From: Roseiarcus sp963742305 | GTDB lineage: Bacteria > Pseudomonadota > Alphaproteobacteria > Rhizobiales > Beijerinckiaceae | Assembly (NCBI GenBank): GCA_963742305.1 | Contig: CAVULN010000028.1 | Span: 1 to 64,000 of the forward strand | Reading direction: 5' to 3' | Length of the DNA: 64,000 nucleotides | Shown: positions 40,968-49,065 of the stretch, one piece after another | Numbering within the stretch: the stretch's first letter is position 1 | How the letters are laid out: every line of letters begins with the position of its first letter | Made by a program: the position numbers and the translations under genes | The notes under the pieces: generated by a model | Seen by the model: only the letters and a program-made list of their open reading frames with translations | Told to the model about the DNA's origin: nothing | Databases searched by the model: none

Positions 40968-42857
40968 TCAGGTCAGTCCCACCGTTCGCCAGCTCGAGCC
41001 GGGGTTGGGGCTGACGGTTCCCCCGCCGGCGATGCTGGTCCCATTCATGTCCCAGATAGCGGTCTGGCCATTCGTGTTCTGAAACAGGATGTCGGCGCCG
41101 CCGTCGTTTGCTCCGATGGCATGCCAACTCGGCCCCGGATCGGCGCCCACCACCCCGCCGCCGATGATGTTCGTCCCTTTCATCTCCCAGATGGCGATCT
41201 GTCCGTTGCCCGGATTCTGAAACAGGATGTCGGAATGGCCGTCGTGGTTGAAGTCGCCGCCTCCGATCGCTTGCCAGCCCGGCCCCGGATCGGCGCTCAC
41301 GAACCCGCCGCCGACGATGGTTGTCCCGTTCATGTCCCAGATCGCGATCTGGCCGCTCGTGTTCTGAAACAGGATGTCGGAATGACCGTCGTCATTGAAA
41401 TCGCTGGCTCCGATCGCTCGCCAGGTCGGTCCCGGATCGGCGCCCACCATCCCGCCGCCGACGATGCTGGTCCCGTTCATGTCCCAGATCGCGATCTGTC
41501 CGCTGTTCGCGTTCTGAAAGAGAATGTCGGAATGGCCGTCGTCATTGAAATCGCCGGTTCCGATCGCTTGCCAGCTTGGCCCGGGATCGGGGCCGAGCGT
41601 CCCGCCGCCGATCACGCTCAATCCGTTCATCTCCCAGATCGCGATCTGGCCGCTGCTCGCGTTTTGAAAAAGAATGCCGGGATGGCCGGCGTCCTTGAAG
41701 TCGCCGGTTCCGATCGCTTGCCAGCTTGGCCCGGGATCGAGGCCGACGATCCCGCCGCCGACGATGCTCAACCCGCTCATGTCCCAGATCGCGATCTGGC
41801 CGCTGCTCGCGTTTTGAAAAAGAATGCCGGAGGCGGTTCCAGGAGGGTCGCTTCCCCGGGCTACCGTCGTGGCGACGACCGAGTTTGACGCGTAGATATT
41901 GCTGTTGGTTGTGGAATCGTGGATTCCGACTTCGAGCGTGTCGCTCCCCGGCGAGGCCCCTCCGACATACTCGACATCGGCCGACGGGGACGCGGAAAAC
42001 CACACGCCATCCGGCTGCCTCACCCCGTTCACGGTGAAGTAGCCGCTCCCGCCGCCGAGATCCGCGTAGAGGTTTGCCGTGATCGCGTCGCCGCCCGGAT
42101 TCGAAATTGACGCGATGAGCGACGACGCCGGGACCGACTGACCCTCGCGAAGGGAGAGATTGGAGACGGCGGCGACGGTGGGCGTGATATGGGACGGCGT
42201 CGTCCCCAGACTGTAGCCGTCCGCGCTGACCCACGCCTCGATCTGGTTCCAGTCCGCCGTGGTGAGCTGGCAGGCCCAGCCTGTCGTCGAGACGACGCCC
42301 GCGACATCGTCCGACCCGCCGTCGTCGATCCAGACTGGCCCGCCGCTATTCCCGGGCGAGACAGATACGGTTCCATAGTCGAGAACCGAATAATCGGGAT
42401 CCGCCGAGACCGTTCCGGTTTGATCGACCTGGTAGCCGCCGGCGCTTGCGGGATATCCCGTCACATGGACGGTCCCGCCCGGATAGTTGAGGACCACGCC
42501 CATCCAGCTCGAGAAGGTGTAACTCGTGTCGATGACAGCGTAATCCGAAGCGCTCTGCCATTGATAAAGATCGCCGCTGGAATCGGTGGTGATCGGGTTG
42601 AAGTGATCCTTGTAAGTGGTGGAGATGTGTCCGGGCCCGAGGGCGGGATCGGCCGCGTTCCACGCCGGATACAAGTCTATATTCTGGTCGGCGACCCCGG
42701 CGGAAACGTCATAGACGACATGACTGGCGGTCAGGATCGTGTGCGGCCCAATCACCACGCCCGAGCCGATGAGATAATATCCCGCCCTCGACGGATCGGG
42801 GCTCTCGATCAGAACGACGCAATTGTAGGGAAACGTGGAAGTCGAGTCGCCGGCCAT
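40968..42857 (-). CDS. Trypsin-like (V8/S1B-type) serine protease with six FG-GAP/VCBS-like repeats
   Basis: 629 residues. Protease domain with the full triad: His46 in TILTASHVVYD, Asp105 in SASDYAVIDT, Ser171 in SPGNSGGPVWIDD. A beta domain of about 100 residues (LSLREGQSVPASSLIASI, a 'VNGVRQPDG' segment) links to six repeats of about 50 residues (344-629), each with ILFQNxxSGQIAIWDMNGxxIVGGG and DPGPSWQAIG.GDFNDDGHSD. The acidic DFNDDGHSD loops should bind calcium. No signal peptide is visible (MAGDSTSTFPYNCVV), so export, if any, is non-Sec or the start is mis-set. Tail-to-tail with the oxidase-like gene. Confidence 0.8.
   Translation of the reverse strand: MAGDSTSTFPYNCVVLIESPDPSRAGYYLIGSGVVIGPHTILTASHVVYDVSAGVADQNIDLYPAWNAADPALGPGHISTTYKDHFNPITTDSSGDLYQWQSASDYAVIDTSYTFSSWMGVVLNYPGGTVHVTGYPASAGGYQVDQTGTVSADPDYSVLDYGTVSVSPGNSGGPVWIDDGGSDDVAGVVSTTGWACQLTTADWNQIEAWVSADGYSLGTTPSHITPTVAAVSNLSLREGQSVPASSLIASISNPGGDAITANLYADLGGGSGYFTVNGVRQPDGVWFSASPSADVEYVGGASPGSDTLEVGIHDSTTNSNIYASNSVVATTVARGSDPPGTASGILFQNASSGQIAIWDMSGLSIVGGGIVGLDPGPSWQAIGTGDFKDAGHPGILFQNASSGQIAIWEMNGLSVIGGGTLGPDPGPSWQAIGTGDFNDDGHSDILFQNANSGQIAIWDMNGTSIVGGGMVGADPGPTWRAIGASDFNDDGHSDILFQNTSGQIAIWDMNGTTIVGGGFVSADPGPGWQAIGGGDFNHDGHSDILFQNPGNGQIAIWEMKGTNIIGGGVVGADPGPSWHAIGANDGGADILFQNTNGQTAIWDMNGTSIAGGGTVSPNPGSSWRTVGLT
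40971..41828 (-). repeat. Six tandem ~150-bp repeats in the serine protease gene
   Basis: Six consecutive units (the last two shorter) encoding ILFQN...GQIAIW(D/E)M...GGG...DPGP.W. Units 1-3 are most alike, suggesting expansion from that end. Prone to slippage and assembly collapse. Confidence 0.8.
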
Positions 42858-42919
42858 GAGGTGCCTTACGTGTTGCTTCCGAGTCTCAGCCCATCCCCGC
42901 TATCGGCCGTTCTGCCGCC

Positions 42920-43990
42920 CTATCGGCCTCGCTCCATCTCGGTCGCGCGCACATGCACAATCGCGAGGCCGAACAGGGCGAGCGCCAGCGCCTGATGGGG
43001 AAGCGCCAGCGTGATCGGAACGACCGCGAGCAGGGTCGCTACGCCAAGCCCGACCTGGATGAGTACGACGGCGGCCAGCACGACCGCCCGGCTGGCAAGC
43101 GCCGAGCCGGGCGCTGAGCGCAGCGCCGCAATCGCCTGAACAACGGCGAACACGACCACGGCGTAGCCCATCATCCGATGGTCGAACTGCGCGGTCGCCG
43201 CATCGCCGAAGATCGCCTTAAGCGCGCTCGGGCGGAACGCCTCGCCCGGCACGAAGCTAGACCCCATCAGCGGCCAGGTGTTGTAGATGAGCCCCGCGCG
43301 CAAGCCCGCGACAAGAGCGCCGAGGCCGAGCTGGCAGAAAATCAGCGCGGCGAAGATCCACGCCGAAATCACAAAGCCGCGCGGGCCGTTCGCGGCGCGC
43401 GGCTTTGACTGTTCGCCAAGTCCGGTCGCCGCGTAAATGAGAGCGCCGAAGGTCGCGGCGGCGATCAGGAGGTGGAGCGCGAGGCGCTGCGGCGCAACCT
43501 CGGTGCGCTCGCTCAGGCCCGAGGTCACCATCCACCAGCCGACGATCGGCTCGAGCGCGAGCAGGCCGGTCGCGACCGCGACCTGCCGTCCCAGCGCGCC
43601 CCTGAATTGCCCTCTCCACCAGAACCATAGAGCCGGCAGGATGAACGTGGCGCCGACGATCCGCGCCAGCAGGCGATGGCCCCACTCCCACCAGAAGATC
43701 ATCTTGAAGCCGTCGAGCGTCATGCCGGAATTGAGCGCGGCGAACTGGGGGATCTGCTTGTAGCGGTCGAACTCGGCCTGCCACTCGGCGTTGCTCAGCG
43801 GTGGAACGACTCCTGTCACTGGCTTCCATTGGGTGATGGAGAGGCCGGATTCGGTGAGCCTCGTCGCGCCGCCGACGAGCACCATGAGAAAGACGAGGCC
43901 GGCGACCGCGATCAGCCAGAAACGGACGGCCCGGCGGTCGTCGAGGCTTCTGGTCTCCGAGGCGGCGCGCGCGCTGTAAGCTATGGCCAT
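42920..43990 (-). CDS. ctaA: Haem A synthase (type 2 CtaA/Cox15)
   Basis: 356 residues, eight helices in two four-helix bundles. Conserved haem-binding His residues: EWGHRLLARIVGATFILPALW, RLALHLLIAAATFGALIY, TAQFDHRMMGYAVVVFAVV and TLALPHQALALALFGLAIVH; plus GGATRLTESGLSITQWKPVTG and GLRAGLIYNTWPLMGSSFVP signatures. Oxidises haem O (made by CtaB at 37993) to haem A. The N-terminal extension matches alphaproteobacterial enzymes. Transcribed opposite to ctaB. Confidence 0.96.
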   Translation of the reverse strand: MAIAYSARAASETRSLDDRRAVRFWLIAVAGLVFLMVLVGGATRLTESGLSITQWKPVTGVVPPLSNAEWQAEFDRYKQIPQFAALNSGMTLDGFKMIFWWEWGHRLLARIVGATFILPALWFWWRGQFRGALGRQVAVATGLLALEPIVGWWMVTSGLSERTEVAPQRLALHLLIAAATFGALIYAATGLGEQSKPRAANGPRGFVISAWIFAALIFCQLGLGALVAGLRAGLIYNTWPLMGSSFVPGEAFRPSALKAIFGDAATAQFDHRMMGYAVVVFAVVQAIAALRSAPGSALASRAVVLAAVVLIQVGLGVATLLAVVPITLALPHQALALALFGLAIVHVRATEMERGR

Positions 43991-44079
43991 GAGAGGATGC
44001 GTGAGATCGGTTCAGGACTAGTGGAAGACTTTGACCGGCCTTGTGCCGCAAACGCGCGCGAGGCGCAACGAGCGCGCCG

Positions 44080-44655
44080 CTACGCCATGAGCCCCTTCGC
44101 CCTCGCGTGGCAGATGAGAGCGATCGTCTTCACGTCGGCGATCTCGCCACGCTCGATCATCGCGAGCGCCTCGGCGAACGGAATCTCGATGACCTCGATG
44201 TGCTCGTCCTCGTCGACGCCGCCGCCTTCTCCGGTCCGGTCCGCTTCGCCATACGGGGCGACGAAGCAGGCGATCTTCTCGGTCATGCCGCCCGGGCTCA
44301 TATAGGCGTCGAAGGCGTGGACCGGCTCGCGGATGGCGATTCCCGTCTCCTCGAGCGCCTCGCGGATGATGCAAGTCTTCGGTTCGTCTCCATCGAGCAT
44401 CCCGGCGCAGGCTTCGACCGTCGCCAGCGCTCCGTCGCTCAAATAGGCGCCCGCGCGAAACTGTTTGACCAGCGTGACGACCCGGCGCTTCGGGTCGTAG
44501 AGCAGCACGGCGGCGGCCTTCCCATGGCGATAGACCTCGTGGGTCAGCGTGCGCGTCGAGCCGTCCTCCTCCGACACCTCAATCTCGGTCCGGGTCAGAT
44601 CGAACCGGCCTTTGGCGAGGACTGTCTCGCGGATCACGTGTGCGGCTTTGGCCAT
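44080..44655 (-). CDS. nudK: Nudix hydrolase, GDP-mannose pyrophosphatase NudK type
   Basis: 191 residues, the same size as E. coli NudK. Nudix box AGMLDGDEPKTCIIREAL followed by EETGI, then AYMSPGGMTEKIACFVAPY, a NudK/ADP-ribose hydrolase subgroup hallmark. N-terminal beta-domain LTHEVYRHGKAAAVLLYDPKRR. Hydrolyses sugar nucleotides to sugar phosphate and NMP; substrate preference (GDP-mannose or ADP-ribose) cannot be fixed by sequence reading. 8 bp after nadK, so probably one transcript. Confidence 0.8.
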   Translation of the reverse strand: MAKAAHVIRETVLAKGRFDLTRTEIEVSEEDGSTRTLTHEVYRHGKAAAVLLYDPKRRVVTLVKQFRAGAYLSDGALATVEACAGMLDGDEPKTCIIREALEETGIAIREPVHAFDAYMSPGGMTEKIACFVAPYGEADRTGEGGGVDEDEHIEVIEIPFAEALAMIERGEIADVKTIALICHARAKGLMA

Positions 44656-44663
44656 CGCCGACC

Positions 44664-45452
44664 CTAATACCGGAATTGTTCGCGCAGGATCCGCTCGTCG
44701 AGCGAATGGCCCGGATCGTGGAGCAGCACGAGGGACGTGGCCTTGTCCATCGCGACGTCGACTTCGACCACGTTGCGGATCTCAAAGTGATCGGCGGCGG
44801 CGGCGACCGGGCGCTTGTCGGCCTCCAGGGCCTCGATGGCGACGCGCTGGGAATCCCTGAGGAGCGCCCCGCGCCAACGCCGCGGACGGAACGGCGAGAG
44901 CGGAGTCAGCGCCATCAGCGGCGCGCCGAGCGGTAGGATCGGCCCGTTGGCCGAAAGGTTGTAGGCGGTCGAGCCGGCCGGGGTCGAAACCAGTATGCCG
45001 TCGGCGATCAGTTCGTCGAGCTGAGTCCGGCCGTCAACCTCGATGCGCAGCTTGGCCGCCTGATAGGTCTGGCGCAAGAGCGACACTTCGTTGATCGCCC
45101 GCGCCGTCGTCTCGCGCCCGTGGATGTCGAGCGCGCGCATGATGAGCGGATGAATGATCGACGGCAGCGCCGCGGCGAGGCGCTCGCGCAAGCCGTGCTC
45201 GGAATATTCGTTCATGAGAAAGCCGACCGATCCCCGGTTCATGCCGTAGATCGGTTTCGGCGCCTTCATGATCATGTGCAGGGTCTGCAGCATGAGGCCG
45301 TCGCCGCCGAGGGCGACGATGACGTCGGCCTTGTCGAGGGGGCTCTCGCCATAGAGACGGGTGAGCTTCTCCAGGGCCTCGTTGGCTTCCTTGGCGCCGG
45401 AAGACAGGAAGGCAATCGTTTGCGTTCGCTGGGATGTCGTCACGACCGGCAT
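44664..45452 (-). CDS. nadK: NAD kinase
   Basis: 262 residues. GGDG motif in VIVALGGDGLMLQTLHM, the NE/D motif ARAINEVSLLRQ, and LDELIADGILVSTPAGSTAYNLSANGPILPLGAPL, the second conserved region. Phosphorylates NAD to NADP in the cytoplasm. Full length for the short alphaproteobacterial form. Upstream neighbour of nudK. Confidence 0.93.
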   Translation of the reverse strand: MPVVTTSQRTQTIAFLSSGAKEANEALEKLTRLYGESPLDKADVIVALGGDGLMLQTLHMIMKAPKPIYGMNRGSVGFLMNEYSEHGLRERLAAALPSIIHPLIMRALDIHGRETTARAINEVSLLRQTYQAAKLRIEVDGRTQLDELIADGILVSTPAGSTAYNLSANGPILPLGAPLMALTPLSPFRPRRWRGALLRDSQRVAIEALEADKRPVAAAADHFEIRNVVEVDVAMDKATSLVLLHDPGHSLDERILREQFRY

Positions 45453-45607
45453 TCACGCTTCCCCGCGCCGAGGCTCTACGAAAGAACGCGCCGCCTGTTC
45501 GCAGCCGTCTCCCGCGCGGCGCAGTCTTATCCGAGCCAAGCGCCGCTTGAAAGTCGCGCGCCTGAGGAAGGGAGCGCCGCGGGAGCGTCTCCTTGTGAGG
45601 AAGCCGA

Positions 45608-47164
45608 TTACGGGAGCTGCCCCTGGGCGTCCGGGAGGGCCCAGGCGGCCTTGCGCGCAGCGGCTTCGGCGGTCGGCAGCTTAATCAGGAACCGGGCGCC
45701 GCAATAGAAGTCGTCCGCCTTGACCGTCGCCAACGCGATTGTCCCGCCGTTTCGCGTCACCAGATCTGCCGCGATCGCGAGGCCGAGGCCCGCGCCGGCT
45801 TCGCTCGTCGATTTGTGGAACGGCTCGAAAATCCGCTCGCTCTGATCGGCCGGAAATCCGGGACCGGTGTCGCTGATCTCGATCAGCGCCAGCCCCTCGG
45901 TGCGAATGGCGGCGAAACGGATGGCTTTCGGCCGCCCGTCGATGGCTCCCTTGGCCATCAGCGCCTGGGCCGCGTTGCGGCTCAGGTTCTCGAGCACGCG
46001 CAGGATGTGATCCGGGTCGGCGTAGACGCAGAACCGTGGCGGAATGTCGATGGCGTAGTCGACCGCCGCCTCGTTTTCGGCTTTCGCGGACTCGACGACC
46101 TGCCCAACCAGCTCGCTCAGGTCGAAGCGCCGGCGCGACGGGGGCAACTCGCGTCCCGCGCCATAGGTCAGCGTCGACTGGCAGAACTCGATCGCGCGAT
46201 CGAGCGTGGCGACCAGCCGCGGCGCGAGCCGTTGGGCGAGCGGGTCCGGGATGGTCGCCAGGCGGTCCGAGATGAGCTGCGCGGCGCTCAGGATGTTGCG
46301 CAGGTCGTGATTGATGCGCGTGACCGCCATGCCGAGCTCGGCCAGGCGCTTTCTTTGCGCGAGCTCATGGGCGAGCGACCGCTGCATGACGGCGAGCGCC
46401 GCCTCGGCGCGGCCGATCTCGCTGCCCCGCCCGGTCGGCGCAATCACCCGCGAGGCGTCCTGCGGATTCTCGCCGAAGGCGATGATGTTGGAGGTGAGCC
46501 GGCGCACCGGCCGAAGCACCATGCGCCAGAGCGCCGCCCACAGCACGCAGGTGACGACGGCCGCGATGGTGAGCGAGATGTTGAGGAAATTGCGCGAGAC
46601 GCGCCAGAGCGATTGGATCAGCGGCGTCTCGTCGAGGGTGATCTCGATCGCCGCGCCGGCCGATTGCGGCGAGGAACTGAGCTTCACGATCGTCCCAGGC
46701 CTCGCGGTGAGCGCGCGAAACGTCGCCGCGACGCTGTCGGGGAAGGAAACGCCGTCCGTCGCGATCGGCTCGGCCTTGTCAGGCTCGGCGCCGGGCAGGG
46801 CGAACTCGCGCCGCTCGTTCGGCGTGATGATGGTGATCGACTTCACCGCGACGCCGTTGAGGATCCGGCGCGAGATGTCGGGAGACGGGGGTTTGGGGCC
46901 GGCGAGGTCGAAGGCTTCAACCGCGGTCTGCGCCCAGCTGATCTTGCTGTGCAGCCACATCTCGCGATGGGCGGTGAGGCGGGTGACATAGAAGAGGCCC
47001 ATCGCCAGGAGGACGAAGCCGATCGTGACCGCAAGGACGCGCGCCGCGAGGCCGAACCCCCGCAGAGGGAACGTGAGCGCCGACGCGCCCGCATGTCTCG
47101 CAAGAGCGCCGGCGAACGCGGGCGACTCGGGGCGCCGCTGATTTCGGGACGTAAGGTCGAGCAT
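45608..47164 (-). CDS. Membrane sensor histidine kinase
   Basis: 518 residues. Two helices (VLAVTIGFVLLAMGLFYVT and LTIAAVVTCVLWAALW) flank a periplasmic sensor of about 130 residues; then HAMP (RPVRRLTSNIIAFGENPQDASR), dimerisation/phosphoacceptor box (GMAVTRINHDLRNILSAAQLI, His in NHDLRN) and HATPase with N box LENLSRNAAQAL, G1 DTGPGFPADQ and G2 GAGLGLAIAADLV. The NHDLRN box marks the HWE-unlike 'HDLRN' group. No response regulator is next to it, so its partner lies elsewhere. Signal unknown. Confidence 0.9.
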   Translation of the reverse strand: MLDLTSRNQRRPESPAFAGALARHAGASALTFPLRGFGLAARVLAVTIGFVLLAMGLFYVTRLTAHREMWLHSKISWAQTAVEAFDLAGPKPPSPDISRRILNGVAVKSITIITPNERREFALPGAEPDKAEPIATDGVSFPDSVAATFRALTARPGTIVKLSSSPQSAGAAIEITLDETPLIQSLWRVSRNFLNISLTIAAVVTCVLWAALWRMVLRPVRRLTSNIIAFGENPQDASRVIAPTGRGSEIGRAEAALAVMQRSLAHELAQRKRLAELGMAVTRINHDLRNILSAAQLISDRLATIPDPLAQRLAPRLVATLDRAIEFCQSTLTYGAGRELPPSRRRFDLSELVGQVVESAKAENEAAVDYAIDIPPRFCVYADPDHILRVLENLSRNAAQALMAKGAIDGRPKAIRFAAIRTEGLALIEISDTGPGFPADQSERIFEPFHKSTSEAGAGLGLAIAADLVTRNGGTIALATVKADDFYCGARFLIKLPTAEAAARKAAWALPDAQGQLP

Positions 47165-47182
47165 GATGGTCTCAGCGCCTGC

Positions 47183-48166
47183 TCAGGTCTTCAGTTCGTC
47201 TTCGATATAGGCGTTGATTATAGCCGAAAAATTGGCGTCGGCGCGAAACCCGAGGCTCTTTGCCCGCGCGGGGTCGAAATCCCGCGGCCAGCCGGCGACG
47301 ATTTTGGCGATCATCTCATCGGGCTGCCGACGGATTAGGGCGACCGTCTTATCGCCGGCGATGGCGCGCAGAGCCTCGATCTGCTCGCCGACCGTGACGC
47401 TGACGCCCGGCAGGGTGAGCGACCGGCGGGCGCCGAGCTGTGCGAGATCGAGTTCCGCCGCCCGCAGCAGGAACTCGACCGCCGCCCGGGGCGAAGCGTG
47501 CCAGTGGCGGACGGTGTCGTCCACCGGCAGGATCGCCTCCTTGCCGGTGAGCGGCTCCCGGATGATGCCGGAGAAGAACCCGGACGCCGCCTTGTTGGGC
47601 AAACCGGGGCGGACGCAAATCGTCGGCAGGCGCAGACCGACGCCGTCGAAGAAGCCGCGCCGCGAATAGTCGGCGAGCAGGAGTTCGCAGATCGCCTTCT
47701 GGGTCCCGTAGCTGGTCAGCGGCGCGGAGAGGAACTCGTCGCCGATCTTGTCGGGAAACGGCGCGCCAAAGACGGCGATCGAGGAGGTGAAGACGAGGCG
47801 CGGCCGGTAGCCGCCGCCGGAGAGGGCCTGCTCGCGCCGGATCGCCTCGAATATCGCCTGGGTTCCGCCGATGTTGATGGCGTAGCCCTTATCGAAATCC
47901 GCCTCTGCTTCGCCAGAAACAACGGAAGCCAGCAGGAAAATAATGTCCGGGCGCTTCGCGACCAGTTTTGGGGCGACATAGGGAGCGGCGATGTCGAAGG
48001 CGTCGGCCGCGACCGGGAAGGGGGCGTCCGCCGGCGCATGCGGCGCAACGATGTCGACCAGATGCGCATGGGTGATGGCGCGGCCCGCGAGTTTTCCGTC
48101 GCGGACGAGGCGCGCCGTCAATTTGCGCCCGATCATGCCCGCCGCGCCGATGATGAGCGCCTTCAT
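47183..48166 (-). CDS. denD: D-erythronate dehydrogenase-like NAD-dependent epimerase family protein
   Basis: 327 residues of the extended SDR type. NAD loop MKALIIGAAGMIGRKLTARL, active-site Ser/Tyr/Lys in LVFTSSIAVFGAPF and SYGTQKAICELLL (YxxxK), then LRLPTICVRPGLPNKAASGFFSGIIREPL, which is the DenD family signature. Oxidises D-erythronate at C2 in tetrose-acid catabolism. The usual partners (DenK/OtnK kinase, OtnC, OtnI) are not in the window, so the physiological substrate here is uncertain. Confidence 0.82.
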   Translation of the reverse strand: MKALIIGAAGMIGRKLTARLVRDGKLAGRAITHAHLVDIVAPHAPADAPFPVAADAFDIAAPYVAPKLVAKRPDIIFLLASVVSGEAEADFDKGYAINIGGTQAIFEAIRREQALSGGGYRPRLVFTSSIAVFGAPFPDKIGDEFLSAPLTSYGTQKAICELLLADYSRRGFFDGVGLRLPTICVRPGLPNKAASGFFSGIIREPLTGKEAILPVDDTVRHWHASPRAAVEFLLRAAELDLAQLGARRSLTLPGVSVTVGEQIEALRAIAGDKTVALIRRQPDEMIAKIVAGWPRDFDPARAKSLGFRADANFSAIINAYIEDELKT

Positions 48167-48366
48167 CCAAACGTCTCCCTCTTGCGCCGCCGGACCATCC
48201 GGCTCGCGCGCCGGCGCAATCTAGAGCGGATTGGCCGCCCTGCATATTCCCGTTTTCTTGTCAAGTTGATCCGAACATTGATCGAGTGGAGAATCCATCG
48301 CCTTGTTTTCGCCTCACCCCGCGCCCAGACAAACGAGGTAAACGTCAGGACAAAGAGGTGCAATAG

Positions 48367-48675
48367 ATGCGGAGAGTCATTTTTACGTGTGTGGCGCTGG
48401 CTGGATTTGCGAATATAGCGGCGGCCGGCGAAGCGGGTATAGCTTCCTATTATCAAAATCCACATTACAGCGGGCTGATCGCAGCCCACAAAACTCTCCC
48501 GTTTGGAACCCGGGTGAAAGTGCTGAATCTCGATAACGGCAGGAGCGCGGTCGTCAGGATCGTCGATCGCGGGCCGTTCATCCGCGGGCGCATCATCGAT
48601 GTCTCGCCCGCCGCCGCGAGCGCGCTCGGATTTCGCCAGGCGGGGCTTGCGCATGTGCGCCTCGAGCGGTTCTGA
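48367..48675 (+). CDS. rlpA: RlpA-family septal ring lytic transglycosylase, short form
   Basis: 102 residues: signal peptide MRRVIFTCVALAGFANIAAA and a single double-psi beta-barrel, EAGIASYYQNPHYSGLIAAH, TLPFGTRVKVLNLDNGRSAVV, DRGPFIRGRIIDVSPAAASALGF, with the catalytic-type Asp in the DRGPF box. The SPOR domain of full RlpA is absent, as in many small alphaproteobacterial homologues. Cleaves denuded glycan strands in the periplasm. Confidence 0.85.
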   Translation: MRRVIFTCVALAGFANIAAAGEAGIASYYQNPHYSGLIAAHKTLPFGTRVKVLNLDNGRSAVVRIVDRGPFIRGRIIDVSPAAASALGFRQAGLAHVRLERF

Positions 48676-48685
48676 CCGCCCCGCA

Positions 48686-48889
48686 TCAGCCTTGGCGGAG
48701 ATTGGCGGGCGGGCTCCGGCGCGGGCCGGCGCAATCGAATTCGTAAGCGCGCTCGCCGTGAAGGCTGAGATCGAGGCCGTCATGCTCCTGCTCGGCGTCG
48801 GCGCGCATCGGCAGGATGAGCGCGGCGGCGCGCGCGAAACATTGCATCAGAACGGAGAGGAAATTCTTGCCTGCGCCGGGCTCGACCGC
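48686..48889 (-). pseudogene. amtB: Ammonium transporter (amtB) remnant with a large internal deletion
   Basis: The minus strand encodes GKNFLSVLMQCFA, the helix-1/2 loop of Amt proteins (normally ...RxKNVLSxLMQ), directly followed by a C-terminal tail LPMRADAEQEHDGLDLSLHG and ERAYEF, the ending of Amt cytosolic tails. About 350 intervening residues are missing. It then runs on to a TGA at 48686-48688. Interpreted as an in-frame fusion of the two ends of an amt gene after deletion; no start codon is evident. Confidence 0.6.
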
Positions 48890-49065
48890 GCTAGTAGACG
48901 AACGGTGTCAAAGAGGCAACGTCACGGGGCGGGCAAGGCGAAACGGCAACCGTTTCGGGTCGCCCCGAGGGGGCCGCTCTTGCGCGCCCTGCGTTTCGCG
49001 GGGGCGAAGTGTCTGGCCGCCTCAGAGGGCCCGATCGCCGGGAGGCGTGGAATTGCGCCCCAAGC
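48890..49065. terminator. Hairpin downstream of gltA
   Basis: CGAAACGG-CAA-CCGTTTCG at 48939-48957 is a perfect 8-bp stem with a 3-nt loop, about 110 bp beyond the gltA stop on the minus strand. It lacks a T-run, so termination is only a possibility. No other feature seen in this gap. Confidence 0.4.

Noticed and set aside
40506..41888. Plus-strand reading with HVPDRDL...ARVLKQDVG repeats
   Set aside because: These repeats are the antisense image of the serine-protease repeats.
45815..47338. A 507-residue plus-strand reading opposite the histidine kinase
   Set aside because: Composition typical of an antisense shadow in high-GC DNA; the minus strand holds a complete kinase.
48676..49065. 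tRNA or small RNA gene between rlpA and gltA
   Set aside because: No cloverleaf can be formed; the segment is explained by the amtB remnant and a simple hairpin.
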